Part shown: one piece after another, positions 49,966-58,545 of the stretch
How the letters are laid out: the number at the start of each line of letters is the position of its first letter
Position numbering within the stretch: the stretch's first letter is position 1
Source of the DNA: Aquimarina mycalae
GTDB lineage: Bacteria > Bacteroidota > Bacteroidia > Flavobacteriales > Flavobacteriaceae
Direction of reading: 5' to 3'
NCBI RefSeq assembly: GCF_029906345.1
Contig: NZ_JARYGY010000006.1
Span: forward strand, 186,001 to 250,000
DNA length: 64,000 bases
Translations under genes and position numbers: made by a program
Notes under the pieces: generated by a model
The model's database searches: none
What the model was told of the DNA's origin: nothing
The model's input: the letters and a program-made list of their open reading frames with translations, nothing else

Positions 49966-52506
49966 ATGAAAAATTATGTTTTTAAAGTGGCAATTTTAGC
50001 TACTTTTCTTCTTTTCGTTAATGCTTTAAATGCACAAAAACTTATTAAAATCGGAGATGAATTTGATACAGATATCAGAATTACCAGTTCTTATCAAAAA
50101 TTTAAAAAATCACTTTCTGGAGAGAAAAATAACCAACCAGAATTGGTTTTTCAAAAAGAGTTTTATTCAAAGAATTCATCTTATATCAAATTATATTTTG
50201 AAAATTTTGACCTTGCTCCTGGAGATTATATAGAAATTATAGGTAAAAAAAGTTATGAAACTTTAATCTATGGAGGGAAAGGAAAAATCGTAGATAACGA
50301 AATGACTATGATTAGTGATTTCTGGTCAAAAGTATTATTTGATGATAACATAGAACTTAAACTATATTCTTTTGGTAATGCAGAGAAGTATGCTGGTTTT
50401 GAAATCACAAAAGTAGCCTATGGATATACTGAAGATAGAATAACTGAACTCATGGCCCAAGATTTTCCTGAACAAAAAGCCATCTGTTCTAGTGACAATA
50501 AGGAACGAATAGCTTGCTATAAAGGAACCGAAATATATGAAAAATCAAAGGCGGTTTGCAGGCTCCTGGTCAATGGGATTTCTGCCTGTACAGGATGGCT
50601 ATTGGGAAGTGAAGGGCATTTAATGACTAATAATCATTGTATTAGCTCATCTACTGGTTCTAGAAATACTGATTTTATATTTAATTATGAGTATCAGAAT
50701 TGTACAGGAGGAAGTTCAACCAGTAGAGATGTGGTAGCAACATCTTCGACAATAATAAAAACTGATAAAGGTTTAGATTATACGTTACTACAGTTACCAG
50801 TAAACCCTACAAATACTTATGGTTATTTAAGTTTAAGTTCTCGTGTACCAGTTGTTGGCGATAGAATTTATATTCCACAACACCCTAGAGGACAAAGAAA
50901 AGATGTTTCTGTAAATACAGATACTGGTTTTGCTGAAGTATCCTGTGTAGGTAATTGCGCAACACCTAATGTGCCCGAAAAAACGATCAATTATTTTGCA
51001 GATACTCAAGGCGGTAGTTCAGGTTCACCCGTGATCGATTATAATACGAATTTGGTGATTGCCATTCATAATACAGGTGAGTGTCCAAATGGTTCTTTTG
51101 GACGATGTGACGATTTGATTAGTGCTATAGGAAGTGATATGCCTAATAATGGAGTTGATGGTACTGGAGGTGGAGATCCTGATCCAGACCCAGATCCTGA
51201 TCCTATTTGTAATGCCACTGTAAACTCTTTTCCTTATAGTGAAAGCTTTGAATCTAATGATGGATGGACTCAAGTTACTGGAGATGATGGTAATTGGGTG
51301 AGAGATGCATCTGGAACTCCATCTTCGAGTACAGGGCCTAGTTCTGGTGCTGACGGAAGTTATTATATGTTTTTAGAATCATCTACCAATGGGAGTACTG
51401 GTCAAATAGGTAATAACGCAACTGCAATTTTAGAAAGCCCTTGTTTTGACCTTTCTGGGTTATCTAATGTTGCTTTTTCTTTTAGTAACCATATGTATGG
51501 ATCGAGTATAGGATCTTTAAGTATAGAAGCTTCTGTTGATGGTATTAACTGGATTAGCTTATGGAGTGAATCAGGTAATCAAGGTAATCAGTGGAATAAC
51601 GTTTCTGTAGATTTGAGTACTTATATAGATCAAACTGAACTTAGATTAAGGTTCGTGGGAACTACAGGTGCTAGCTATACTAGTGATATCGCAATTGATA
51701 AGCTAGTATTAAGTTCTGGAGGAAGCGACCCTGATCCTGATCCAGTTTGTGAGGCATTTAATTTTAATGATTATACCATTACAGCTTTTGCAAATCAAGA
51801 TAGTTCGGGAGATTATTCAATAGAAGAAAATGGTGCTTCATTGGTATTAACAAATAATACTTGGAAGTATATACCTTTAGACTATACAGTTACTCAAAAT
51901 ACTGTTGTGGAGTTTGAGTTTACTAGTACTGCTCAAGGAGAGATTCACGGGATAGGTTTTGAAAATGATAATAGCTTAACATCTAGTAGGTATTTTAAAG
52001 TTCATGGAACTCAAAATTATGGAGTGACCAATTATGATAATTATACTAATGGAACTATAAAATATGTAATACCTATAGGTAGTTCTTATACAGGAAATAT
52101 GAATAGATTAGTGTTTATAAATGATAATGATGCTGGGTCTGGAAATAATTCTACATTCTCTAATGTAAAAGTCTATGAAGGATCATGTGGGAATGTTAAT
52201 AATAATGTATTTGAAGCGTACGATGCTAGAGTGGATATTTTAGGGGATGAAGATGAAGATACTTTTATGTCTATTCAAATTGCATCTAATCCTGTTAAAA
52301 AGGGAAATTTCCTGCAGTTAATTGGTACTGAAGTAGATTTATTAAATACTTCTTATACTATTATAAGTATAACAGGGCAAGTACTCAAAAAAGGGAATAT
52401 TAATGCGGATCGATTGATTAATGTGGATGAATTTAATGTTGGCTTATACATATTAAGAATCGAAAGTGATGATGCTAAAATCAGTAAACGATTTGTAATT
52501 GAGTAG
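49966..52506 (+). CDS. Trypsin-like (lysyl-endopeptidase-type) protease with MAM-like domain and T9SS sorting domain
   Basis: The 846-residue protein has a signal peptide (1-24, ending LNAQ), a propeptide (to about 165), a trypsin-fold domain (about 190-400), a Gly-Asp-Pro linker (about 402-413), a MAM-like domain (about 417-583; FPYSESFESNDGWTQVTGDD), a second Asp-Pro linker, a beta-sandwich (about 595-745; FNDYTITAFANQDSSGDYSI) and a T9SS type A domain (about 770-846). The catalytic triad is His224 in MTNNHC, Asp271 in KGLDYTLLQL and Ser352 in GGSSGSPVID. The Cys-rich catalytic core resembles Achromobacter/Lysobacter lysyl endopeptidases, but the S1 pocket was not modelled. It is secreted and surface-bound; a terminator follows. 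Confidence 0.93.
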   Translation: MKNYVFKVAILATFLLFVNALNAQKLIKIGDEFDTDIRITSSYQKFKKSLSGEKNNQPELVFQKEFYSKNSSYIKLYFENFDLAPGDYIEIIGKKSYETLIYGGKGKIVDNEMTMISDFWSKVLFDDNIELKLYSFGNAEKYAGFEITKVAYGYTEDRITELMAQDFPEQKAICSSDNKERIACYKGTEIYEKSKAVCRLLVNGISACTGWLLGSEGHLMTNNHCISSSTGSRNTDFIFNYEYQNCTGGSSTSRDVVATSSTIIKTDKGLDYTLLQLPVNPTNTYGYLSLSSRVPVVGDRIYIPQHPRGQRKDVSVNTDTGFAEVSCVGNCATPNVPEKTINYFADTQGGSSGSPVIDYNTNLVIAIHNTGECPNGSFGRCDDLISAIGSDMPNNGVDGTGGGDPDPDPDPDPICNATVNSFPYSESFESNDGWTQVTGDDGNWVRDASGTPSSSTGPSSGADGSYYMFLESSTNGSTGQIGNNATAILESPCFDLSGLSNVAFSFSNHMYGSSIGSLSIEASVDGINWISLWSESGNQGNQWNNVSVDLSTYIDQTELRLRFVGTTGASYTSDIAIDKLVLSSGGSDPDPDPVCEAFNFNDYTITAFANQDSSGDYSIEENGASLVLTNNTWKYIPLDYTVTQNTVVEFEFTSTAQGEIHGIGFENDNSLTSSRYFKVHGTQNYGVTNYDNYTNGTIKYVIPIGSSYTGNMNRLVFINDNDAGSGNNSTFSNVKVYEGSCGNVNNNVFEAYDARVDILGDEDEDTFMSIQIASNPVKKGNFLQLIGTEVDLLNTSYTIISITGQVLKKGNINADRLINVDEFNVGLYILRIESDDAKISKRFVIE

Positions 52507-52532
52507 TTTTCATTTTAAAATAATGTAGTATT

Positions 52533-52567
52533 AAAAAGAGGATGCCTTTTCGGGCAACCTCTTTTTT
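52533..52567 (+). terminator. Terminator after the T9SS protease
   Basis: AAAAAGAGG-A-TGCC pairs with GGCA-A-CCTCTTTTTT around TTTTCG, ending in six T residues, 27 bases after the stop. It also faces the convergent DUF2141 gene, for which the minus strand gives CTTTTTAA. Confidence 0.8.
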
Positions 52568-52597
52568 GATTGATTAATTGATGAATATTTTGTTTGA

Positions 52598-53017
52598 TTA
52601 TAGCCTAATTTCTAATGCCAAATCCTCTGTTCCTACTGTAAATTTAGCATCACTCCACATTGGCGGGCCATAACTCATATTATTATTAGATATTCCGAAG
52701 CTTTCTTTTGGCATCCCATTCTCTTCAAAATCCATTCTTTGATTATTGTTTGCATCATGTACACAAGAGATTCCGTATTCGCCAGCAGGGATATTGGTGA
52801 ATGTAATTTTAGCAACACCGTCTACGATTTCCCCTTTTGCAGATTTAATAGGAGCAGCTTTCATAAAAGTAGCTTCGTCATATAACCCGAAAAGTATAGC
52901 TCCATCGTTATTAGTTACGTTAGGAACAGTTACTGTAATGGTTACTCCTGTAGTGTCTTGCGCTTTGGTTACAAAATTTACTGCAGTCATTGCTAAAAAT
53001 AAGATTAGAGTTTTCAT
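52598..53017 (-). CDS. DUF2141 exported protein
   Basis: The 139-residue protein has a signal peptide (1-19, ending VTKAQ) and the DUF2141 beta-sandwich: VTITVTVPNVTNNDGAILFG, LYDEATFMKAAPIKSAKGEI, VAKITFTNIPAGEYGISCVH, DANNNQRMDFEENGMPKESF and a closing strand GTEDLALEIRL. The DANNNQRMDFEENG loop has the D-x-N-x-N/D pattern of a calcium-binding loop, a family hallmark that is widespread in Bacteroidota. The function is unknown; secreted carbohydrate-binding or structural roles are possible. A perfect 25-bp inverted repeat lies 110 bases upstream of its start. Confidence 0.9.
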   Translation of the reverse strand: MKTLILFLAMTAVNFVTKAQDTTGVTITVTVPNVTNNDGAILFGLYDEATFMKAAPIKSAKGEIVDGVAKITFTNIPAGEYGISCVHDANNNQRMDFEENGMPKESFGISNNNMSYGPPMWSDAKFTVGTEDLALEIRL

Positions 53018-53126
53018 AAGAGTTTAGTTTTTTGATTTTCTATTGTTTTGTTTTGATGATTCAAAAGTCTAAAAAGCGTATGCGTATTTATAAAGTATCT
53101 AACCGAATTGTAGAAAAACTGGGATG

Positions 53127-53184
53127 AAATGTATCCAGGTTTATTAATTTCAAAAGAAATTAATAAACCTGGATACATTTTTTT
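53127..53184 (+). repeat. Perfect 25-bp inverted repeat with T-run (terminator-like)
   Basis: Arms 53127-53151 and 53156-53180 are exact reverse complements (AAATGTATCCAGG... and ...CCTGGATACATTT) around the loop AAAA. A run of seven T follows on the plus strand. Both flanking genes are on the minus strand. On that strand, downstream of the TPR-LuxR gene, the hairpin is followed by CATCCCAG, with no T-run. It may end the regulator message, or stop antisense transcription into it. Confidence 0.85.
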
Positions 53185-53226
53185 AAACTAATTGCTTATT
53201 GATAGATTAAAACTTGTCATTTTAAA

Positions 53227-54948
53227 TTAAGCCGCTATTACTTCATCATTAATTTCTAGAAGATATTCTTTAAGTGATTTTTCTTCAGAAAGCCCCATTT
53301 TTTTTAATGCTCTATTCCTACCTGATTTTATAGCACTAATACTTACGTTTAACAAATTAGAAGATTCTTTGAGAGATAGCCCTAGTTTAACAAGTATACA
53401 ATGTCTAATATCATTTGGCGATAGTTCTGGATGTCTATTTTTAAGAATTAAGGTAAGCCCTGGATATTGAGATGTCAGGCGTTCTGAAAAGAGCGTGTCA
53501 TCCGCAGATTTACGTAAAAAAAAGTTTAAAGATTTTTCTATGCTCTTTAATTGAGAGCTATCATTTTTTCTAATAGCTACAGATAGTTTTGTTTTTATAC
53601 TCGATAACTCTTCAGTTTTTTTGCTTTTATCCATCATTAATGCTAGTAATTCTGTTTCTCTAACCTTGATGTGGTTGGTTAAAATTTCTTTTTCATTTTT
53701 CTTTAAGAATTTTATCTCTTTTTTGGTTTTTTTATATTTTATAAAAAAGACTATAGAAACTATCAAAAGAACTAATGCAGTTATTAAGTATGAGATGTAT
53801 TGTCTTTGTTTATTATTTAGGATAGTTAATGCCTGAACATCAATAAGTGCTTTTTGCTCATTTTTTTGATGTTTAGCTACTTTAATCTTTTCATTAAAGT
53901 ATTTAGAAAAATATATTTTCTCTTTTTTATGCAAGCTATCTTGTACTGCTACTTTTTTTAATAATGTTTCATTCATTTTAGAGTAATTATTTTCACTCTT
54001 ATAGATTTCGTATAAATTTTCATATAATTCAGGGAGCATTGTATAGTTTGAGTTATTGGCAATTGCTTGCTCAATATATTTTTTTGCTGTTTTATAATCT
54101 TTTAGACCTGCATACGATTTTGATAGAACAGTAGCTAAGTTTCTATCCAGGGTTGTACGATCAATATTTGTAGCATTTTTTTGTAATTGCAATAAAAGGC
54201 TTAGTGCTTTTTGATATTTTTTTTGATGTAATAAATTGTTAATTATGATTATTTTGTCTCCATAGATATTATAATCATCCAGTCCCTCTTTTTGCGCAAT
54301 TTTTATAGATTTATTCATGTATGCTGTACTAAGATCATATTTTTTAGACCTACTATATGCTATACCTATAGAATGAAATAAATTTGATTTTACAGTATTT
54401 TTGATATCTGATGTATCCTTGAGACGAGATTCTAATATCGCTAATCCTTCTATATTTTTATTATTATTTAATAATAGTCTAGATTTTCTAATTTCCCAGA
54501 GTGTTAATTTGTTGATATCATTTTTATCTACATATTGTTCAATATTTAGAAAGGCTTCGTAGGCCGCTTCTTTAAGTCCGAAGTTATATTCATAGGTAAT
54601 AGAAGCATTAGAATAATGCATGACACTTAGATCTTTTTTAGCATCACTATCTGGAGCATTTTCAAATAGTTGTATATAATATAAAGAGCTATCAATATTG
54701 TTTTTACTTGCATAATAATAACTAAGGTTTTCATATGCGACCAATTGTCCTTTTTGATACTTAATTGCTTTTGATTGTTTGATAATATCATGGTAAAATT
54801 CCTTGCCATCTTCAGAAACATCGAACTGTCTATTCTTTAATTGTTTGTAAAGTTGACTGCTTTTTACAGTATCAATGCTATGCCCTTTACTTTGAGGAAA
54901 TATATACAACGGAAAAATAACGAATGCAATAAAATGTCTAATAAGCAT
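53227..54948 (-). CDS. TPR-LuxR type membrane-anchored transcriptional regulator
   Basis: From the ATG at 54948 (MLIRHFIAFVIFPLYIFPQS, a signal peptide) the product is 573 residues; an upstream in-frame ATG would add 32 polar residues. About nine TPR units occupy residues 55-350 on the periplasmic side (LYENLYEIYKSENNYSKMNE). A single membrane segment (YISYLITALVLLIVSIVFFI, about 375-395) precedes a coiled coil and a C-terminal LuxR-type helix-turn-helix (about 495-560; ELSPNDIRHCILVKLGLSLK, LNVSISAIKSGRNRALKKMG). Such TPR-TM-HTH proteins are frequent in Bacteroidota and probably sense an envelope signal. It is divergent from the two-gene operon at 55271. Confidence 0.88.
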   Translation of the reverse strand: MLIRHFIAFVIFPLYIFPQSKGHSIDTVKSSQLYKQLKNRQFDVSEDGKEFYHDIIKQSKAIKYQKGQLVAYENLSYYYASKNNIDSSLYYIQLFENAPDSDAKKDLSVMHYSNASITYEYNFGLKEAAYEAFLNIEQYVDKNDINKLTLWEIRKSRLLLNNNKNIEGLAILESRLKDTSDIKNTVKSNLFHSIGIAYSRSKKYDLSTAYMNKSIKIAQKEGLDDYNIYGDKIIIINNLLHQKKYQKALSLLLQLQKNATNIDRTTLDRNLATVLSKSYAGLKDYKTAKKYIEQAIANNSNYTMLPELYENLYEIYKSENNYSKMNETLLKKVAVQDSLHKKEKIYFSKYFNEKIKVAKHQKNEQKALIDVQALTILNNKQRQYISYLITALVLLIVSIVFFIKYKKTKKEIKFLKKNEKEILTNHIKVRETELLALMMDKSKKTEELSSIKTKLSVAIRKNDSSQLKSIEKSLNFFLRKSADDTLFSERLTSQYPGLTLILKNRHPELSPNDIRHCILVKLGLSLKESSNLLNVSISAIKSGRNRALKKMGLSEEKSLKEYLLEINDEVIAA

Positions 54949-55128
54949 ATATCTTATTTTGTTTAGATAATGATTTATAACGAATAATTTACAAAATATA
55001 TTTTTTAATTGAATGTGGTGTTTTTTGCTAATGCAAGTAATCATAGAACATACAGATTAGCCTAATTGCTATAAAGAATAATTTTCATTAAAATTTTAAA
55101 ATACTGTTTATTAGATGTTTATATTGTT

Positions 55129-55147
55129 TTGCAACCTAATTGCAACC
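55129..55147. promoter_or_regulatory. TTGCAACC direct repeat, 11-base period
   Basis: TTGCAACC-TAA-TTGCAACC: two identical 8-base units on the same face of the helix, about 125 bases upstream of the operon start and 180 from the regulator. Tandem half-sites of this kind suit a dimeric regulator or the LuxR-type regulator next door. Not seen at the other promoters that I inspected. Confidence 0.45.
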
Positions 55148-55223
55148 CTGTTTTTTTTACAAAGCGAACTTCTTGCATACCTAAAAAAATAAAACCTAAG
55201 GACTTATTATAGTTCATTTGTAG

Positions 55224-55235
55224 TGTTGATCAACA
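55224..55235. promoter_or_regulatory. 12-bp palindrome TGTTGATCAACA
   Basis: TGTTGATCAACA is perfectly self-complementary, about 36 bases upstream of the ATG at 55271. At that position it could be an operator or overlap the transcription start. A+T richness makes a chance match possible. Confidence 0.4.
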
Positions 55236-55270
55236 TTAATTTTTTTTAGTAATCGTAAAATTTTTTAAAG

Positions 55271-56056
55271 ATGAGAAAAGCAAAGAGAATATTAGTAATT
55301 ATCTGTATCGTATGCTATGGCATAGGGAATTCACAAGAAGGTAATATCCAAAGAGAAGTAGAACCTATGAACTTAAGTAATTGGGATCAAAAAAGTTCCT
55401 TAACGGATAGAGAAAAAGCGCTTAATGAGTATATCTCATTGTTTACAATGCTCCATGAAGTAAAAGAAGTAACAAAAGTAGCTCGAAGTAAAGGGATAAA
55501 ATTGGAGGGGTTGAAAAAAGAGCTTTTAAGTGAAAATTCTTCTTTTTCTAAAAGCGCAGATTTAGGAAACAAAATAAAGGCTACTTTAAATAGGTTTAAT
55601 GGAAGATCATTTGCCAAATCTGGCAGCTTGAGTAAAAAAGATGCTATAAGTGCTTTTCTTCCATTAGTAATGGACTCTTCATTAGATGTATTAGCCAAAT
55701 CAGTAGCTACTGCCCCGTTATCACAAAAAGCAAGTATTACCTATGACGAAGCAATTCGTACGTTGGAATTTTCAGCTTCAGAAGAGTGTAGAGATACTTA
55801 TTCTATATGTCAATTAGGAGCTATCCAGGAAACACTATCTCTAGTAAGTGTGCAATTTAGTGCAGCTGGTGCTTTTTTCTTGATAAGAGAAGCATATACT
55901 GCTGGAGCTTTGACACCTATAAATCTCGTTACCTTAGGTATCTCTGTTAGTGCAGCCCTTATAGCTGATGTTATTGGATTGGTAAAAGGGTATAGAGAGT
56001 GTTCATTAGCCTATAGAGTATGTGAAAGAGATGCAAGTATTGAACCAACACATTAA
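55271..56056 (+). CDS. Exported protein with twin CX6C motifs and hydrophobic hairpin, unknown function
   Basis: I do not recognise this 261-residue protein. A signal peptide covers about 1-22 (ending GNSQ). The first two thirds are helical and charged (LTDREKALNEYISLFTMLHE, EVTKVARSKGIKLEGLKKEL). The last third has a striking symmetry: EC-x6-C in SEECRDTYSICQLG (about 168-181), then two hydrophobic segments (VSVQFSAAGAFFLIREAYTA and INLVTLGISVSAALIADVIG), then EC-x6-C again in YRECSLAYRVCERD (about 241-254). The four cysteines could form two disulfides, locking a helical hairpin. That layout fits either a membrane-active peptide hairpin or a small helical bundle. It is the first gene of an operon with the next one, 30 bases away. 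Confidence 0.75.
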   Translation: MRKAKRILVIICIVCYGIGNSQEGNIQREVEPMNLSNWDQKSSLTDREKALNEYISLFTMLHEVKEVTKVARSKGIKLEGLKKELLSENSSFSKSADLGNKIKATLNRFNGRSFAKSGSLSKKDAISAFLPLVMDSSLDVLAKSVATAPLSQKASITYDEAIRTLEFSASEECRDTYSICQLGAIQETLSLVSVQFSAAGAFFLIREAYTAGALTPINLVTLGISVSAALIADVIGLVKGYRECSLAYRVCERDASIEPTH

Positions 56057-56086
56057 TTTAAAGTATAATCAAAAAATAGTAATAAG

Positions 56087-56950
56087 ATGAAAAATATAAT
56101 CAAAATGGTAAGTAGCGTTTTATTCATAAGTATGATATGTATAAGTTGTGAAAAGGATATAGAAGAAGAAATAGTTGTAGCATCAACAGAGCAAGATGAT
56201 GATGCTATCTACAATTGGGACAAGAATTTATCAGAAAATGATAAAAGAATAATGGAAGAAGTGAATGATTGGTCAGAGAAAGAAAGTAATGGTGTTAATC
56301 AGAGTACTCAGAAAAGTGAAACTACACATCATTTGATACATAATTATGAAAAGAAATTAGTAGCTACGATTTATAGATATCGTAATCACAATGATCCCGC
56401 TCCAAGACAGATTTGGGCGCCTCAATACTGGGCACAATTTAATTATATAGTGCAAAAGGATGAAATCCAATCCATCGCTTTACGTCCTAATACAAAACTG
56501 GTTATTTATGATACTTGGGGAAGGCACGCAATGACAGTTGACAATAGAAATAGAGGTGCTTTTTATGATGGAAATTTTGACTACGACTTAGGGGTTGCTA
56601 ATATACGTGTAAGAGTAGCAAAAGGATATAAATTAGCCTTTTTTACAAACGAAGATAAGATGCAGCGCATTGCTGGATTAGCATATCAACATAGTAATTT
56701 TCATGGTCAGTATATACCTATTTGGATGGGTGGTGGTATAATGAAACAAAAAATTAAAGGCAATATAAGCTCTCTTAATGATCAATTTAGCTCATTTAAA
56801 TCTGTAAAATATAGTAAAGCAGGTCAAGTAATCTTTAGTGAAGATTATAATAATGGTAAGCACCGAGAAATAGCCTTTGCAGGAGCTTTTTCAATACCTC
56901 AATTTCGTTATCACGATCGAGCGTCTTCTATCCATGTATTATGGAAATAG
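56087..56950 (+). CDS. Lipoprotein with C-terminal beta/gamma-crystallin-like domain
   Basis: The 287-residue product has a lipoprotein signal (ICISCEKDIEEE, Cys21) with an acidic tail after the Cys, which predicts surface exposure. A linker (about 30-85) is polar. The body holds KLVIYDTWGRHAMTVDNRNR and GYKLAFFTNEDKMQ, then two segments that match Greek-key crystallin motifs: LAYQHSNFHGQYIPI followed by ISSLNDQFSSFKSVKY, and VIFSEDYNNGKHREIAFAG followed by FRYHDRASSIHVLW. The pattern Y-x-x-x-N-F-x-G plus L-N-D-x-x-S-S-x-K-V is the crystallin signature. The domain call is mine and of moderate strength. It is co-transcribed with the twin-CX6C protein. Bacterial crystallin domains often bind calcium. 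Confidence 0.78.
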   Translation: MKNIIKMVSSVLFISMICISCEKDIEEEIVVASTEQDDDAIYNWDKNLSENDKRIMEEVNDWSEKESNGVNQSTQKSETTHHLIHNYEKKLVATIYRYRNHNDPAPRQIWAPQYWAQFNYIVQKDEIQSIALRPNTKLVIYDTWGRHAMTVDNRNRGAFYDGNFDYDLGVANIRVRVAKGYKLAFFTNEDKMQRIAGLAYQHSNFHGQYIPIWMGGGIMKQKIKGNISSLNDQFSSFKSVKYSKAGQVIFSEDYNNGKHREIAFAGAFSIPQFRYHDRASSIHVLWK

Positions 56951-57208
56951 TCACAAGTATGTTAGATTAAAGAATTTTCATTAAAGGATTTGCACTATGT
57001 AATTAAGAAGTATGTACAAGATATTTTATCTTCTCCTATAGAAGTACGTGGTATAATTTAATCTTTTAAGATATTGTTTTTTTGCCCTATTGGGTTTGTC
57101 AAAAGCCTAGAAAAATCTTTCTTGACTTTTGGCAAATTCATTTAGGAATTATTAGTAGCTCAATTACAAAAAAAATACTTGTGATAGTTGTTATTTACAA
57201 TGATTTTG

Positions 57209-58543
57209 CTACAAAAGCCCTCTAGCTTTAATCTCCAAATATTTATTGATAGTATTTACCGTAAGATCTTCTGGAGAAGTTAATACAGTCTGGATACCAT
57301 GTCTTTGTAATTCTTTTACCATAACCTTTTTATCATAAGCAAATTGTTGTGCGATGGTTTGGTCATAGATAGCCTGTAGATCTTCAGCGTTTTGATGTAT
57401 CAGTTGATGTAGTTCTGTATTTTCAAAGAAAATGACAACTAAAAGATGTTTTTTAGCGAGTGCTTGTAAATATGGAAGTTGTCGTTTTAAGGCTGAAATA
57501 TGCTCAAAATTTGTATAAAACAATAGAAGACTACGGTGATTTATTTGTCTTTTAACGTGTGCATATAATAATCCAAAATCAGCATCTAGAAACTGTGTTT
57601 TTATATTGTATAATGTTTCGGATACATTATTAATATACGTCTTCTTCCTGCTAGCAGGTAAAAAATTACTGACCTTGTTAGAAAAAGTAAGCATTCCTAC
57701 TTTATCATTTTTTTTGAGGGCAATATTAGAAAAAGCTAGTGTGCTATTTACCGCATAGTCTAATAAACTCAATTCTTTAAACGGCATTTTCATTACGCGA
57801 CTTTCGTCAATTATGGAATAAATTGGCTGTGATTTTTCGTCCTGAAACTGGTTGATCATTAGATTACCATGTTTGGCAGTAGCTTTCCAATTGATCGTTC
57901 GCACATCATCTCCAGTAACATATTCTTTAATTTGTTCAAACTCCATTGTATGACCAATGCGTCTTATTTTTTTCAGTCCAAATTGTGTCAACTTATTGTC
58001 AATAGCAAGAAAATCATATTTTTTCATCTGGATAAAAGAAGGGTATACTTTTACCATTGCAGATTTGTCAAAACTGTATCTTCTTTTTACCAAGTTGATT
58101 TTGGTTGTGGTGTAAATATGCAAATTACCAAAAACGTATTCACCTCTTTTTACAGGACGTAGTGAATACTCAAAATCTAAAGTTGATTTTGGTTTAATCG
58201 TTCCCGTCTTTAAAAAATCACGCTTTTGAAACTGGATAGGAATCTCATCTATTATTTCAGTATAAATAGTAAAAGGATAATTGCTTTTTACTCGTACTGG
58301 AATGGCATTAAAATCGCTGTTTGAAAATTTTTCAGGAAGCAATCTATTTGCTTCAATTCCATTTTTACTATTAAAAAGGATGACAATATCAAACAAGAAA
58401 GTAATCATTAATCCCCATACCATTAACCAGGCAAATGGATATAATACATGAAACCAATATGATACTAGAAATAGTACCGATATGATGGCAAGTATATAAA
58501 ATACTCTTGAACTTAGGTATAATGATTTATAGAATTTGATCAC
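57209..58543 (-). CDS. DUF58 domain protein
   Basis: The 444-residue protein has two N-terminal membrane segments (about 14-60), a beta-rich domain (about 75-160), and the DUF58 signature (EFEQIKEYVTGDDVRTINWK ATAKHG, about 205-230) leading to a von Willebrand A-like fold (YSIIDESRVMKM, about 246-257; LLLFYTNFEHI). In this family the D-D-x-R-x-I-x-W motif is invariant. DUF58 proteins partner with MoxR ATPases. The start lies 2 bases from the MoxR stop, so the two are translated together. A role in maturation or stress resistance of envelope proteins is proposed for the group and not proven. The 258-base gap downstream has only a weak imperfect inverted repeat. Confidence 0.93.
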   Translation of the reverse strand: MIKFYKSLYLSSRVFYILAIISVLFLVSYWFHVLYPFAWLMVWGLMITFLFDIVILFNSKNGIEANRLLPEKFSNSDFNAIPVRVKSNYPFTIYTEIIDEIPIQFQKRDFLKTGTIKPKSTLDFEYSLRPVKRGEYVFGNLHIYTTTKINLVKRRYSFDKSAMVKVYPSFIQMKKYDFLAIDNKLTQFGLKKIRRIGHTMEFEQIKEYVTGDDVRTINWKATAKHGNLMINQFQDEKSQPIYSIIDESRVMKMPFKELSLLDYAVNSTLAFSNIALKKNDKVGMLTFSNKVSNFLPASRKKTYINNVSETLYNIKTQFLDADFGLLYAHVKRQINHRSLLLFYTNFEHISALKRQLPYLQALAKKHLLVVIFFENTELHQLIHQNAEDLQAIYDQTIAQQFAYDKKVMVKELQRHGIQTVLTSPEDLTVNTINKYLEIKARGLL

Positions 58544-58545
58544 AA

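Larger units (their letters stand above)
54949..55270. promoter_or_regulatory. Shared regulatory region between the TPR-LuxR regulator and the 55271 operon
   Basis: This 322-base divergent intergenic region contains no gene that I can support. It holds a direct repeat TTGCAACC at 55129-55136 and 55140-55147 (11-base period, one helical turn), a run GTTTTTTTTAC directly after it, and a 12-bp palindrome TGTTGATCAACA at 55224-55235. Both promoters must lie here. The repeated element is a good candidate for the binding site of the neighbouring regulator. Confidence 0.55.

Noticed and set aside
51175-51210. Tandem repeat as a CRISPR or minisatellite
   Set aside because: It encodes the Asp-Pro linker in frame within the T9SS protease; there are no spacers and only short repeat units.
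57085-57135. Imperfect repeat TTTGTCAAAAG...CTTTTGGCAAA as a terminator of the DUF58 gene
   Set aside because: There is a 20-base loop and no T-run on the minus strand, so it is too weak to call.
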